Positions 53,126-63,049 of a stretch of DNA of 64,000 nt are shown here, one piece after another. Positions within the stretch are counted from its first letter, which is position 1. Each line of letters opens with the position of its first letter. Source of the DNA: Chelativorans multitrophicus (GTDB taxonomy: Bacteria > Pseudomonadota > Alphaproteobacteria > Rhizobiales > Rhizobiaceae). Made by a program: the position numbers and the translations under genes. The notes beneath the pieces were generated by a model. It was not told the DNA's origin, made no database searches, and saw nothing but the letters and a program-made list of their open reading frames with translations. The DNA is taken from NCBI RefSeq assembly GCF_011317445.1, contig NZ_JAAAPL010000005.1:1-64000 (forward strand), in the 5' to 3' direction.

Positions 53126-54049
53126 ATGCATCTTGGAGAGCTTGAGGCCTTCGATGCCGTTATGCGGATGGGGAGCACAAACCGGGCTGCCGACTTCCTG
53201 GGCATCAGCCAGCCGGCGGTCAGTCGGGCCATTGGCCGCCTCGCGAGATCCACAAGGCTGACGTTGTTCCGACAGGTTGGCGGACGTCTCGTGCCGACGC
53301 CTGAGGCATTGAGCCTACACGAGGAGGTACAGCGCGCCTTTGTTGGCCTCGATCAAATACGCGCCCGCGCCGCGATGATACGTGAATTCGGCGCCGGGGG
53401 GCTTCGGCTGGCCTGCTATCCCGCGCTCGGTCTGTCCTTCGCACCCAAGGCGATCCAGCGATATCGAACCAGGGACCGTTCGGGACATGTGACCCTCCTG
53501 ATCGCAGGTTCAAACGCCGTGCGCGACATGGTCGCCTCCGGTCAGGCGGATGTTGGGCTGGCTGCCGACGAAATCGACGTGTCGCGCGTCTCCACACAGC
53601 CCTTCATGTCCGCACCCGCCGTGTGCGTCATGCCGGTAGGCCACCGCTTGTCCAGCCACGAAACTGTTTCGCCCAGTGACCTCGCCGGAGAACCGTTCAT
53701 TGCCCTTTCACCGGATGACACCGTTCGTAGGCGGATCGAGCGCATCTTCGAAGAAGCGGGCATGCAGGCGCGCACTGTGGTCGAGACGCAATACTCAGAG
53801 GTGGTCTGCAATCTGGCGCTCGAAGGCGTCGGTGTTGGAATTGCCAACTCCATGACGTTCAGGGCCAGCAAATTCGAACAGCGTGGCTTGGTCGCTCGCC
53901 CTTTCCATCCCAAGATTGCATTCAAGGCTCTGGTCCTCACAGCAAAGGAGCGATTGAAGTCCGCCCAAACACAAGCCCTTGTTGCGGCGCTTCATGACAT
54001 ACGAAATCAATTCAGTATCATGACCGCACCTGCCAGGACTGGTGACTAG
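53126..54049 (+). CDS. LysR-family transcriptional regulator
   Basis: From ATG 53126 there are 307 residues, with an N-terminal winged helix (MHLGELEAFDAVMRMGSTNR, FLGISQPAVSRAIGRL) and a periplasmic-binding-protein-like effector domain. A longer frame from 53078 exists, but the LysR alignment begins at MHLGELEAF. It is divergent from the lyase-Aap operon and therefore the likely regulator of that operon, with sulfur compounds or their precursors as possible effectors. Confidence 0.9.
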   Translation: MHLGELEAFDAVMRMGSTNRAADFLGISQPAVSRAIGRLARSTRLTLFRQVGGRLVPTPEALSLHEEVQRAFVGLDQIRARAAMIREFGAGGLRLACYPALGLSFAPKAIQRYRTRDRSGHVTLLIAGSNAVRDMVASGQADVGLAADEIDVSRVSTQPFMSAPAVCVMPVGHRLSSHETVSPSDLAGEPFIALSPDDTVRRRIERIFEEAGMQARTVVETQYSEVVCNLALEGVGVGIANSMTFRASKFEQRGLVARPFHPKIAFKALVLTAKERLKSAQTQALVAALHDIRNQFSIMTAPARTGD

Positions 54050-54289
54050 TCCAGGATATATCGTCAGCGCGTGAGCCACGACAACGACACCGCGTGGAAA
54101 GCGCAAACGGTTCGGCAGCAGGCTCGAAAGTCGCGTACGAGATTCCGGCGCTGCCACTTGCCTTCGCGGTTCCGGGCGCAATTCCTCTCCTTCCGGCGGT
54201 CATCGTGTGTCGAACTCTTCGTCTCGCTGATCTACATGCAGGTCATGCCGCTGTTGGGCGTTCGGACGAGCCGGTAAAGCAAGTGCCTG

Positions 54290-54465
54290 ATAATCAGCAC
54301 GCGCATCCCGTCGCTCATTCGCGGATGTTCTCGGGCCGGGGCCGGCATGGCTCATCTGCTGCGCCGGATCGTCGTCGTGGCGCGACAGCTTGATCCAGAG
54401 CACATCCACTGACGATCCTAGGTCCTCGACCTGAAGCTCTGCCATGCGGCGCACAATGGAATCCC
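54290..54465 (-). pseudogene. FAD-dependent aromatic monooxygenase fragment
   Basis: The minus-strand frame reads GRDSIVRRMAELQVEDLGSS, then VDVLWIKLSRHDDDPAQQ, which matches the middle of FAD-binding monooxygenases of the phenol-hydroxylase type. It is fused in frame to the ZIP pseudogene immediately upstream, so a chimeric open frame exists. The remaining monooxygenase sequence is absent. No gene is seen in 54050-54290. Confidence 0.5.
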
Positions 54466-55125
54466 GGCCTTCGTCAAGATTGTGAAGTCCGATTCCAAGC
54501 GCAATAAAGGTCGCGAGCGCCAGCCCAGTCGGTGTTCCTCCACGGAGGCCGACTGCCATCAGCAGCAAGAAGCTCGCAGTGGCGGCCAGCACGACCATGG
54601 TCTGCCCTTGGAAGAGGGCAGCAGCCTCCGCTGCCAACTCGAGCGCTTCAGCAAAGGCGTCCACCAGAAGGAAGGCGAGCAATCTCACGGTCAGCGAAAG
54701 CAGGAAGTCCATACCGGCTTGGCCAACTCCCCTAAGCGCCGGAGAGAACATGAGGCCAACCGCTACCGGCAGAATGCAGACGAACGCTCCAACTGCTTGT
54801 GTCGTTATGCTAATGTTGTACCGGGAGGGCGCGGGGAACTGCTACTTCGATCGCATGATCGACAGTCATCCCGGTGTTTGTGACGAATCTCACGGCATGC
54901 GCTTCGCCGAGTACCCATGAGTATGAGCTCGATCCAGGCGCGCGATCGGTCCGGGGGGCTCCTGCGTGAACTGCCAGTAGGCATCGTCGACCTAAACCTG
55001 CGCGATGGTCATAGGCTCCGACCCGCCGGCCCGCACCAGGAGCCGGATTCCGTCCGGGCCGAGGATCGTCCGCTCGAAAGTCAGGTTTCTCGACCGGCGG
55101 CGCGCCGTGGCGAAAGCTGGTCTTC
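54466..55125 (-). pseudogene. ZIP metal transporter remnant
   Basis: It is homologous to the intact ZIP gene at 42.8 kb. Pieces in different frames read GEAHAVRFVTNTGMTVDHAI, GAFVCILPVAVGLMFSPALR, GMDFLLSLTVRLLAFLLVDA and FIALGIGLHNLDEG. After that the coding sequence changes to a monooxygenase fragment, so the C-terminal metal-binding helices are lost. Several frameshifts and a stop occur in the periplasmic-domain part. Confidence 0.75.
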
Positions 55126-55129
55126 TGCT

Positions 55130-57631
55130 CTAAGCCGCCGCTCGATAGGGCTCACGATAAGCGAGCAGCCGCAAGGCGTTGAAAACCACGAGAAGGGTTG
55201 AGCCTTCATGCACTGCGACTGCCGCGCCAATGCTCAATCCGAAAATCGTCGCTGGTACGAGCACGGCGACGATGCCGAGGCTGACGACGACGTTCTGGAG
55301 GATGATCGAGCGGGTCTGGCGGCTGAGCCCTACTGCGAAGGGCAAGTGCGACAAGTCGTCGGCCATCAGCGCCACATCGGCCGTCTCCAGCGCCACATCG
55401 GAGCCGGCCGCGCCCATCGCAATGCCGACCGTAGCGCTCGCCATCGCCGGTGCGTCGTTGACTCCGTCGCCGACCATGGCAACCTTGCCTTCGGACCGCA
55501 GTTTCTTAATTGCCTCCACCTTGTCCTCGGGCATCAGATCGCCCCAGGCCTCGTCGAGCCCGACGTCCTTCGCGATTGCGTCAGCGACCTTCTGATTGTC
55601 GCCCGAGATCATGATCATGCGCGTGATGCCGATCTCGTGCAACTTAGCCAGAGCGCCGCGTGCGGCGCCGCGGGGCGTGTCCATCAATCCGATCACGCCG
55701 AGATCGCGATCGCCCCGGCGGACGACCATCGTGGTGCGGCCGCCGTCGCGCAGCCGCGCCACGGCTTCCATCATCGCCGGGCTCAGCGCCGGAACACCCT
55801 CGCTTCCGAACATCTCGGCCTTGCCGATCCAGACGGTCTGACCGTCGAGCGTCGCCGTCACGCCCTTGCCTGTGAGGCTTTTCAGATCGGATGCTGCAGC
55901 GATCGCCCGGCCGCCCAGCTTCTCTCTGCCGTCGCGCACGATAGCCTCGGCGAGAGGATGATCACTCAGGCTCTCGACAGCGATCGCCACGGTCAGCAGT
56001 TCCTCTTCGTCCAGGCCTTCGGCTGTGACGATGTCGGTGATGCGCGGCCTGCCCTCCGTCAGCGTCCCGGTCTTGTCGAAGGCAATAGCCGTCAGCGAGC
56101 CCAGGTTCTCGAGCGGTCCGCCACCTTTGACCAAGACACCGCCGCGTGCCGCACGAGCGACACCTGACAGGACGGCGCTTGGCGTCGCGATCGCGAGCGC
56201 GCAGGGACTGGCAGCAACCAGCACGGCCATCGCCCGATAGAAGCTGTCGCGGAACGGCTCGTCTATGACCACCCAACCGAATAGCATCAGGATCGCAAGC
56301 ACCAGGACCGCTGGCACGAAGATTCGCTCGAACTTATCGGTGAAACGTTGCGTCGGCGACTTCTGCGCTTCCGCTTCGCTCACCATCTTGACGACTTGGG
56401 CAAGCGCGCTTTCGGTAGATTTTCGCGTCACCTCGATCTCGATCGCACCCGCGCCATTGATCGTGCCGGCAAAGACGCGCGAAGCGCCATCGACGGAATC
56501 GGGCCGCGCCCGCGCCGCCGCGGCATCGGCAACCGGACGCTTGTCGACCGGGATACTCTCGCCTGTCACCGGTGCCTGATTGACGCTGGTCGCGCCCTTG
56601 CTGAGGAACCCGTCGGCGGGGAGACGCTCATTCGGGCGTACAACGACGATGTCGCCGAGCACGAGCTCCTCAACCGGAATTTCTGCCGTCTCGCCGTCTC
56701 GCCTGACGGTCGCGACCGATGGAGCAAGCTCCGCCAAAGCCTCGATGGCGCGCTTAGCACGGCCCATGGCGTAGTGTTCAAGCGCATGGCCAAGGCTGAA
56801 CAGGAAGAGCAGCAGAGCGCCTTCTGCAAACGCGCCGAGCGCTGCCGCGCCAGCTGCCGCAACCAGCATCAGCGTATCGATCTCGAACCGCCTGAGACGC
56901 AGATTGTCGACAGCCTCGCGCAAGGTGAAGAAGCCGCCGAAGAAGTAGGCCGCGATGTAGCAGGCGGTGGGCAGCCACCCTGGCGCGCCTGGCGCGCACT
57001 TCTCGAGCGTGTAACCGATCCCCAACAGCGCACCGCATGTGAGCGCAAAGATCAGTTCCGTGTTGGGCCCAAGGAATTCACCGTGCGAATGATCATGTCC
57101 ATCACCTGCGGAGTGTCGTTCCCCAGGGCCATGATGATGGCCGGCATGTGCATCCTGTTTACCCGCCAACGCCGGCGAGGCGTCGCCCACCCGCTTGACG
57201 CCCAAGTCGCGCATTGAAGACGCGATATTCTCTTCAGAGATCGTGCTGCGATCGAATTCGATATGCACAATGCCGGCAGCACTCGCCTCGGCTTCGAGAA
57301 TTCCGCCCAAAGACCGCAGCTTTTCAGCGACGGTGCGGGCACGACGTTCGTGACCGATACCGGAGACATTCCAGGTCAGATGCCCGAAGCGAGCCGTAAT
57401 CTGCGCTCCGGCCGTCCGAGCGATTTCGCGGATCCGGGCCAGCGGCAGGACCTCCGGGTCGTAATGGAGACATAGTTTCGCAGGCTCCGCGCCTTCACCT
57501 GCCACGATGTGGACTCTCTCGACGCCTGGTCGAACCTCAAGGTCACCGGTCAGACGCTTGACGCAAGCATCTGCAACGTCGTCGATCTCAGGGAGCAGGA
57601 CCGGAATGTCCAAACGAAGCTTGCTTGTCAT
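55130..57631 (-). CDS. Heavy-metal P-type ATPase (P1B, Zn/Cd/Pb-type)
   Basis: The 833-residue pump begins with two degenerate metal-binding-like domains, then a His-rich linker near residues 165-190 (HAGHHHGPGERHSAGDGHDH). Catalytic motifs are TGES (about 354), the membrane metal site AASPCALAIATP (about 472), DKTGTLTEG (about 518), SDHPLA and GDGVNDAPA (about 718). The SPC site and His-rich region fit Zn/Cd/Pb export. The N-terminus lacks the usual CxxC. It sits alone, with a Fur-family gene upstream on the same strand. Confidence 0.9.
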   Translation of the reverse strand: MTSKLRLDIPVLLPEIDDVADACVKRLTGDLEVRPGVERVHIVAGEGAEPAKLCLHYDPEVLPLARIREIARTAGAQITARFGHLTWNVSGIGHERRARTVAEKLRSLGGILEAEASAAGIVHIEFDRSTISEENIASSMRDLGVKRVGDASPALAGKQDAHAGHHHGPGERHSAGDGHDHSHGEFLGPNTELIFALTCGALLGIGYTLEKCAPGAPGWLPTACYIAAYFFGGFFTLREAVDNLRLRRFEIDTLMLVAAAGAAALGAFAEGALLLFLFSLGHALEHYAMGRAKRAIEALAELAPSVATVRRDGETAEIPVEELVLGDIVVVRPNERLPADGFLSKGATSVNQAPVTGESIPVDKRPVADAAAARARPDSVDGASRVFAGTINGAGAIEIEVTRKSTESALAQVVKMVSEAEAQKSPTQRFTDKFERIFVPAVLVLAILMLFGWVVIDEPFRDSFYRAMAVLVAASPCALAIATPSAVLSGVARAARGGVLVKGGGPLENLGSLTAIAFDKTGTLTEGRPRITDIVTAEGLDEEELLTVAIAVESLSDHPLAEAIVRDGREKLGGRAIAAASDLKSLTGKGVTATLDGQTVWIGKAEMFGSEGVPALSPAMMEAVARLRDGGRTTMVVRRGDRDLGVIGLMDTPRGAARGALAKLHEIGITRMIMISGDNQKVADAIAKDVGLDEAWGDLMPEDKVEAIKKLRSEGKVAMVGDGVNDAPAMASATVGIAMGAAGSDVALETADVALMADDLSHLPFAVGLSRQTRSIILQNVVVSLGIVAVLVPATIFGLSIGAAVAVHEGSTLLVVFNALRLLAYREPYRAAA

Positions 57632-57819
57632 CTAGAAATGCTCCCATGTAAAATATTCCGTATCCGGCCAGCCGACGACATCCCCGGCAGTACAGCAGTC
57701 GTGGCTTCGCCCCGAGCACTGAAACCTGCTTGTAGATGGCCTTCGCGTAGTCCACCAATACTGAAGATTGCGAGAGTGTCGAACGCTTATTTGCTCCGGT
57801 CGCGACCTCGCGGCGCCTC

Positions 57820-58266
57820 TTAAGGTTTCCGCTTTCGCGCTTTCGCCGGCTTTACATAGATTTCAAGCCTGTGGCTGATGATCTCAAAACCGTGCTCCTG
57901 CGCAATTTGTTGCTGAAGCTGTTCGATCTGATCAGAACGAAACTCGACCACCCGGCCTGACACGACATCGATGAAATGGTCATGGTGTTCTGCGTCGGCG
58001 CGCTCGAAGCGAGCAGGTCCGCTGCCGAAAATGTGCCTCTCAAGGATCCCTTTCTCCTCAAGTAGACTGAGTGTTCGATAAATCGTTGAAAGCGCGATCC
58101 GTGGGTCGACTTTCGTCGCACGCCGATGAAGTTCGAAAGCGTCGGGATGGTCCTTCGCTTGCTGAAGAATCTCGACGATCACGCGCCGCTGGCCTGTCAA
58201 GCGAAGACCGCATTCTTTACAGATCTTGACAATATCGATCGGATCGATCTGCATCGCAATAGCCAA
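57820..58266 (-). CDS. Fur-family metalloregulator
   Basis: This 148-residue protein has an N-terminal winged helix (GLRLTGQRRVIVEILQQAKD, IALSTIYRTLSLLEEKGILE) and the metal site EHHDHFIDVVSGRVVEF. It lacks the C-terminal CxxC pairs of many Fur/Zur proteins, as in alphaproteobacterial Fur/Mur (Mn-responsive) or Irr-like members. Start ATG 58254 is an alternative. It lies 188 bases before the P-type ATPase on the same strand and may regulate it. Confidence 0.87.
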   Translation of the reverse strand: MAIAMQIDPIDIVKICKECGLRLTGQRRVIVEILQQAKDHPDAFELHRRATKVDPRIALSTIYRTLSLLEEKGILERHIFGSGPARFERADAEHHDHFIDVVSGRVVEFRSDQIEQLQQQIAQEHGFEIISHRLEIYVKPAKARKRKP

Positions 58267-58698
58267 TCCTGCCAGATATCATTCTATACACCAGCTCCCA
58301 AACCCCTCGTTTCCCAGCCCCGAAATGTCGATCGTTTCAAAATAGCACAAGTTCAGACTCGTCTGCCAACGCTTCGCTCGCTAGGAAGCAATTGAGAGCT
58401 TGAACAGGCGTATGTGGATGCAGTTTGCGATTCACTGCATTGGAGTGCTTCCCACCGCTGGCAAAAGACAACTGCGCCCGATCGGCGGAAGGAACAGCCG
58501 CGCTGGTTCCAGATCGACGCCGTGCGCTCAGCTGGCAGGCACGGTCTCGACAGGGAAGATCATGACCGCTCCCATGGGCGCGTCCTTGTCACCAAGCTTC
58601 ATCGCAGAGCGTGTTGCCGGCGCAAAACCTATGTCACGAAGCATGTCGGCAAATGCTGGCTGGCCAGAGGCCGCCATAGTGTTTCTACTCGTGTCGCA
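58267..58698. other. 432-bp region without a recognised gene
   Basis: It separates the Fur gene from a cytochrome b remnant. Open frames run through 58400-58700 but resemble nothing known; one simply continues into the cytochrome b fragment. Probably junction DNA left by rearrangement. Confidence 0.4.
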
Positions 58699-59253
58699 TA
58701 TTTCGTTTTTTGCATACCGAACTACTTAGGCCATCTAGAAAATTACGTTGAGGCCGACTCTCTTAAGATGCCGGCGAAGATCGTCCCGGAATGGTACTTT
58801 CTTCCATTCTATGCGATCCTCCGCGCCGTGACGTTCGACATCGGACCGATCGGCTCTAAGTTGGGGGGTGTCCTGGCAATGTTTGGAGCGATCGCGGTGC
58901 TCTTCTTCGTGCCATGGCCCGACACATCGAAAGTGCGATCCGCAGTCTATCGCCCGTGGTATGAAGTGTTCTTTTGGTTGTTTGCCGCAAACGCTCTTTT
59001 CCTGGGATGGCTCGGGGCCAAACCGGCGGATGCGATATATGTCGTGTTGATGCAGATCTCGACGGTCATTTATTTCGCCTTCTTTTTGGTGGCGATGCCT
59101 ATGTTGGGCTTGGTCGAGACGCCCCGAAGGTTGCCCAACTCGATAACCGAAGCGGTGCTGTCCGCAACTGCGCGGAACGGTGACAGCGCTTCCACCCAGG
59201 ATAGGGAACGCAAGCCCGCAGAACAATGGGCATATTGTTTGAACAGGCCATAG
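58699..59253 (+). pseudogene. petB: Cytochrome b (bc1 complex) C-terminal fragment
   Basis: The last 180 residues or so of ubiquinol-cytochrome c reductase cytochrome b are present: [37 protein letters not shown] with the PEWY motif of the quinol-oxidising site, then [19 protein letters not shown] and [20 protein letters not shown]. The haem-binding N-terminal helices are missing, so it cannot form a complex III subunit. The frame is open upstream to 58414 through non-homologous sequence. The universal stress gene follows after 10 bases. Confidence 0.8.
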
Positions 59254-59263
59254 GAGCTCTACC

Positions 59264-60070
59264 GTGACGGACTTCCGCGAAATCGTTGTCGATGCATGTC
59301 CACGGAGCAACCTAACCAGGACCCTCGAATTCGCACGCGAGATGGCCAAGGCATTCGACGCCAGAGTCTCCGTCGCTTCCTACGCATGGCCGAAAACGTC
59401 GATGAAGGATGTCTTGGCTCCGAACGTTTTCTGGGCCGAAGAGCAGACCCGATTGATGGAACGCATGTTGGCATCTAGTCGGAACATCGTCGACAAGGTC
59501 TTTGGCGCCGATTCTGAGCAGGTCCACTGGTGTTCGGGAATTGGCGAACCTACCGCTGCAATGCAGGGGCACCTCCTGACCGCAGACTTGCTGATCACGG
59601 ATTCATCCGATGAAGACGAAAGTGTGTTGCCGAACCCGGCTCACGTCGCCCTTGGTTCCGGCGTGCCCGTGCTGCGCCTCGGGCGCTCGGTTGAGAACGC
59701 TCGTTTCCCCCGCATTCTGGTCGCTTGGAAGGACACAGCGCAAGCCCGACGCGCAGTTCATGATGCCCTCCCTCTGCTTGTCCGCGCCGAGAGTGTTTCG
59801 GTCGTCGGCGTCGGGGATGAGGTTTCGAGCGAACGGCTCGATGCTGTTGCGACGCACCTGAGTTCCCATGGCGCAAAAGCGCAATATTTGCACATTCCCA
59901 ACACCCCTGGAGACGCGTGCTCGAGCTTGCTTGAGCAGGCCGGTCGGGAGGGATCGGACCTGATTGTGACTGGCGTTTTCGGACGTAGTTCACTCGCCGA
60001 ACGCGTCTTTGGGGGCGTAACCACAGAATTGTTGAAGAGCACCGAAATCTGCTGGTTCATGGCGCACTGA
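59264..60070 (+). CDS. Universal stress protein (tandem UspA domains)
   Basis: GTG 59264 with AGGAG upstream gives 268 residues. Two Usp-like halves are visible; the second ends with the nucleotide-binding-type stretch SDLIVTGVFGRSSLAERVFG followed by GVTTELLKST. Such proteins respond to stress or energy limitation. It follows directly on the cytochrome b fragment and is convergent with lspA. Confidence 0.8.
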   Translation: MTDFREIVVDACPRSNLTRTLEFAREMAKAFDARVSVASYAWPKTSMKDVLAPNVFWAEEQTRLMERMLASSRNIVDKVFGADSEQVHWCSGIGEPTAAMQGHLLTADLLITDSSDEDESVLPNPAHVALGSGVPVLRLGRSVENARFPRILVAWKDTAQARRAVHDALPLLVRAESVSVVGVGDEVSSERLDAVATHLSSHGAKAQYLHIPNTPGDACSSLLEQAGREGSDLIVTGVFGRSSLAERVFGGVTTELLKSTEICWFMAH

Positions 60071-60162
60071 CTTTGGGTCAGTGTTTGCATGTGATCACTG
60101 ACCATTAGTGCGGCGTGAGCTATCGAACAAGCGCTCGATCCGGATCGTAGTGCGCGACGGCA

Positions 60163-60660
60163 TCATCCAGCAGGTTGCCCGGGCTTGGAGCGGAAAGAAT
60201 CTGCAATCAAAATTGCCGCTCCAACCACAATCGCGATATCAGCAGTATTGAATGTCGGCCAATGCCAGGCACCTAAATGAAGGTCGATGAAATCAGTAAC
60301 CGCGCCTTGTCGCATTCGGTCGTAGATATTCCCGCTCGCACCTCCCGTTATCAGTCCCAGCGCCATGGTATGGCCGTTCGTCTTTGCATAAAGCATCCAA
60401 ACAAACAGAAATCCGACAACGACCGATGTCAGGAATGACAGCGAAGAGGAAGAGCTGGAAAAATAACCGGACAGGATTCCGAAGCTTATTCCTGTATTGT
60501 AAGAAAGAACAATATTCAGAAATTCAGTTATATAAATTTCCCTTGGCGGTTGCATGATAAACTCGACGATTACAAACTTGGACAGTTGGTCGATCGAGAA
60601 CGCCAAAGCCACGCAGGCGAGACCGAGGAGAACTCGAGTTAAATTAGTGGATCGCTTCAC
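60163..60660 (-). CDS. lspA: Signal peptidase II (LspA), complete
   Basis: The 165-residue membrane aspartyl protease removes signal peptides from prolipoproteins. Four helices are visible. Catalytic blocks are NIYDRMRQGAVTDFIDLHLG and FNTADIAIVVG. The start is GTG 60660 with a GGAGGA ribosome site. It is an accessory copy as seen in Pb/Cd resistance loci; a truncated relative is at 38.6 kb. It is divergent from the BTLCP proteinase, with a 197-base gap. Confidence 0.9.
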   Translation of the reverse strand: MKRSTNLTRVLLGLACVALAFSIDQLSKFVIVEFIMQPPREIYITEFLNIVLSYNTGISFGILSGYFSSSSSSLSFLTSVVVGFLFVWMLYAKTNGHTMALGLITGGASGNIYDRMRQGAVTDFIDLHLGAWHWPTFNTADIAIVVGAAILIADSFRSKPGQPAG

Positions 60661-60857
60661 GGTTATCCTCCGTCACGTTCGGGGATGAGAGCTTCGTCGC
60701 TCTAGCTGCTTGAGCTTCAATCGCCGGCGGGCAGCTTCCTGTGGAAAGCTGAGGGCATGGACACTTCACGAAGTCGTGGCCCGCCCGGAATAGACGCGGA
60801 CCCCAGGAGCCGTTAAGGGTTTGGTAATATCGGTTAAAATCGACGGGGGATCGGGGA

Positions 60858-61460
60858 GTGACCACTGGAAAGTCGATCGCTGCTTTGTGCGTGGTGGCCG
60901 CTTGGACGTTTAGTGCCAGCAGTGCATGGGCCCATCCCTCAGCGATGATGACAGGAAGCCTGACATCGCAACCGATCGGACACTATGAGTTCTGCAGGCG
61001 CAACGCTTCAGAATGCTCAATTCGCTCCCGCAACGTGACACCGCTGAAGATGTCGACTGAGCTCCTCGGGCGGCTGGAGAAACTCACGGTCACCGTGAAT
61101 CAGGCCATAAAGCCGAAAAGCGACCTCGAGCTGTATGGCAAGGAAGAATTCTGGACCTATCCCGTTGATGCGGGCGACTGCGAGGACTATGCGTTGGCGA
61201 AACGCCGCGTTCTGATGGAAGGTGGCATTTCAGCATCAAACCTGCTCCTGACTGTACTGCGACGCCCGAACGGCGACGGGCATGCAGTGCTGACCGTTCG
61301 AACCGATGCTGGGGACATTGTTCTCGATAATCTCACGGACACGGTTTTGAACTGGGATGAAACCGGATACACCTACTTGAAGCGGCAAGCGATTGATCAT
61401 ACCGGTCGATGGGTCTCCATACGAGACGGTGACGCGCCGCTGGTCAGTTCCGTTCATTAG
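60858..61460 (+). CDS. Transglutaminase-like cysteine proteinase (BTLCP family)
   Basis: The 200-residue exported protein has a signal peptide (IAALCVVAAWTFSASSAWAH). The catalytic triad of the peptidase C93/BTLCP family is present: Cys in DAGDCEDYALAKRR, His in NGDGHAVLTVRT and Asp in IVLDNLTD. Family members are common in rhizobia and act in the periplasm or processing of surface proteins. Start GTG 60858. Its 3' end overlaps lnt by 17 bases, tail to tail. Confidence 0.88.
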   Translation: MTTGKSIAALCVVAAWTFSASSAWAHPSAMMTGSLTSQPIGHYEFCRRNASECSIRSRNVTPLKMSTELLGRLEKLTVTVNQAIKPKSDLELYGKEEFWTYPVDAGDCEDYALAKRRVLMEGGISASNLLLTVLRRPNGDGHAVLTVRTDAGDIVLDNLTDTVLNWDETGYTYLKRQAIDHTGRWVSIRDGDAPLVSSVH

Positions 61461-63045
61461 GGCGCGCGAGCAACCCCTTGGTTTTTCGGAAGCGGCGTCG
61501 AGTGACCGCGGCGGCGGCAATTAGCAGTGCGATCGCTACGACGACTGGAATGTTTCCGGCCCGGCGGAACACGGTTTCGGAAGATGCGGGCAATGGACCA
61601 TCGATGACCCCGCTGACGTTCAGGGGAAGCATCTCGGTCACCCGACCATAGCTGTCGACAATCGCGCTGACACCGCTGTTGGCCGCCCGGATGAGCGGCA
61701 GACCCGCCTCAAGCGCTCTCGCTCGCGCGGCAAGAAAATGTTGGTGGGGTCCCGCGGAGATGCCGAACCACGCGTCATTCGTGATGTTCAGTATCCATCC
61801 TGCTCGGTCGTCGCCCGAACGTGGAAATATTGCCTCATAGCAGATCAAGACCCTCGCGGCGGGCAATCCTCCAAGCTGGATCGGTGCGCTGCTCTCACCC
61901 GGAATGTAGTCGATATCGCCGACGGTCATCTTCATGGCGCCGAGGACCTCCTTGAAAGGGGTGAACTCCCCAAAGGGCACCAATCGCACCTTGTCGTAGT
62001 CCGCGACGACGCCTCCCTTCTCATCGAGTGCAAGAACACTGTTCAACAGGGCAGGATCACTAGCGCGACGCGCAGGAGCTTCCCTGACCGCTCCGAAGAG
62101 AAGCAGGCCTCCGGTCGGTACACTGGCGGTGAGGGCTGGATGGATCTTGCGACCAGCTTCGAACAAGACAGGATACGCCGTCTCGGGCCAGACTACGTAG
62201 CGTGGCCGATCGCTTTTACCGGACGTACTGAGCGCCAGGAGTTTGTCGAGGATTGCGTTCGCTTGGCCGGCCTCCCATTTCTGGTTTTGCGGGATGTTCG
62301 GCTGGACGATCCGCACGCGCTGTCCATTTTCCCCGATGTCGGCCGCGGCCAGGCGCATCGCACCGCCAGTCCATAGAGCGGCGAAAGCGATCGTTGGCAC
62401 CAGGATCAGAACGAGTGCCGCAGACCGACGGCCCAGCTTGTACTTCTCGGTGATCAGGAGCGGCAAAATCGCCAGGAGAACTGTCAGAAGCCCGAGGCCA
62501 TAGATACCCATGACCGATATGGCCTGAAGAACTTCATCGCTGTATCCCCAAGCGTATCCAATGAGGTTCCAGGGGAATCCCGCCAGTATGGTGCCGCGCG
62601 CCATCTCGGCGATGGACCACGTGGCCGGGAGGACGATGAGCGCACCCGGTCCCGATCCGCCGAGACAACGAGCAGCCATCGCCGCGAACGCCGGGAACAG
62701 CGCCAGGAATGCCGAAAGAGCAGCCACCGCGGGCCAAGCCAGCATTCCAAATCTCTCGGCTTCCACCGCAAAGCTTTCGGCTATCCAGCTCAGGCCAACG
62801 ATGAATTGACCCAAACCGAAGACCCATCCGGTGACGAATGCAGGCAAGCCGCTTGGGCTATGACGTGTCAGAAAGGCGAACGCGGCAAGGCCCAAATACG
62901 TGAGAGGAAAGACGAAATAGGGTGCGAACCCCAAGCCGCTCAGGCCGCCCATCGTGACGGCAACGAGGGCGCAGCGACGATACCTTCCGCGCGACTTGAT
63001 CCTCGAAATTGAATCGGCCCCCGTTCTTCGTGGATCGCGCCGCAC
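61444..63045 (-). CDS. lnt: Apolipoprotein N-acyltransferase
   Basis: This 533-residue inner-membrane enzyme adds the third acyl chain to lipoproteins. The N-terminal helices precede the nitrilase-like domain with the catalytic Glu (RYVVWPETAYPV), Lys (KVRLVPFGEFTPF) and Cys (RVLICYEAIFPR). Its combination with lspA upstream suggests a lipoprotein-maturation pair within the metal region. It follows ccdA by 4 bases, so the two are probably co-transcribed. Confidence 0.9.
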   Translation of the reverse strand: MRRDPRRTGADSISRIKSRGRYRRCALVAVTMGGLSGLGFAPYFVFPLTYLGLAAFAFLTRHSPSGLPAFVTGWVFGLGQFIVGLSWIAESFAVEAERFGMLAWPAVAALSAFLALFPAFAAMAARCLGGSGPGALIVLPATWSIAEMARGTILAGFPWNLIGYAWGYSDEVLQAISVMGIYGLGLLTVLLAILPLLITEKYKLGRRSAALVLILVPTIAFAALWTGGAMRLAAADIGENGQRVRIVQPNIPQNQKWEAGQANAILDKLLALSTSGKSDRPRYVVWPETAYPVLFEAGRKIHPALTASVPTGGLLLFGAVREAPARRASDPALLNSVLALDEKGGVVADYDKVRLVPFGEFTPFKEVLGAMKMTVGDIDYIPGESSAPIQLGGLPAARVLICYEAIFPRSGDDRAGWILNITNDAWFGISAGPHQHFLAARARALEAGLPLIRAANSGVSAIVDSYGRVTEMLPLNVSGVIDGPLPASSETVFRRAGNIPVVVAIALLIAAAAVTRRRFRKTKGLLARPNERN

Positions 63046-63049
63046 CGCG

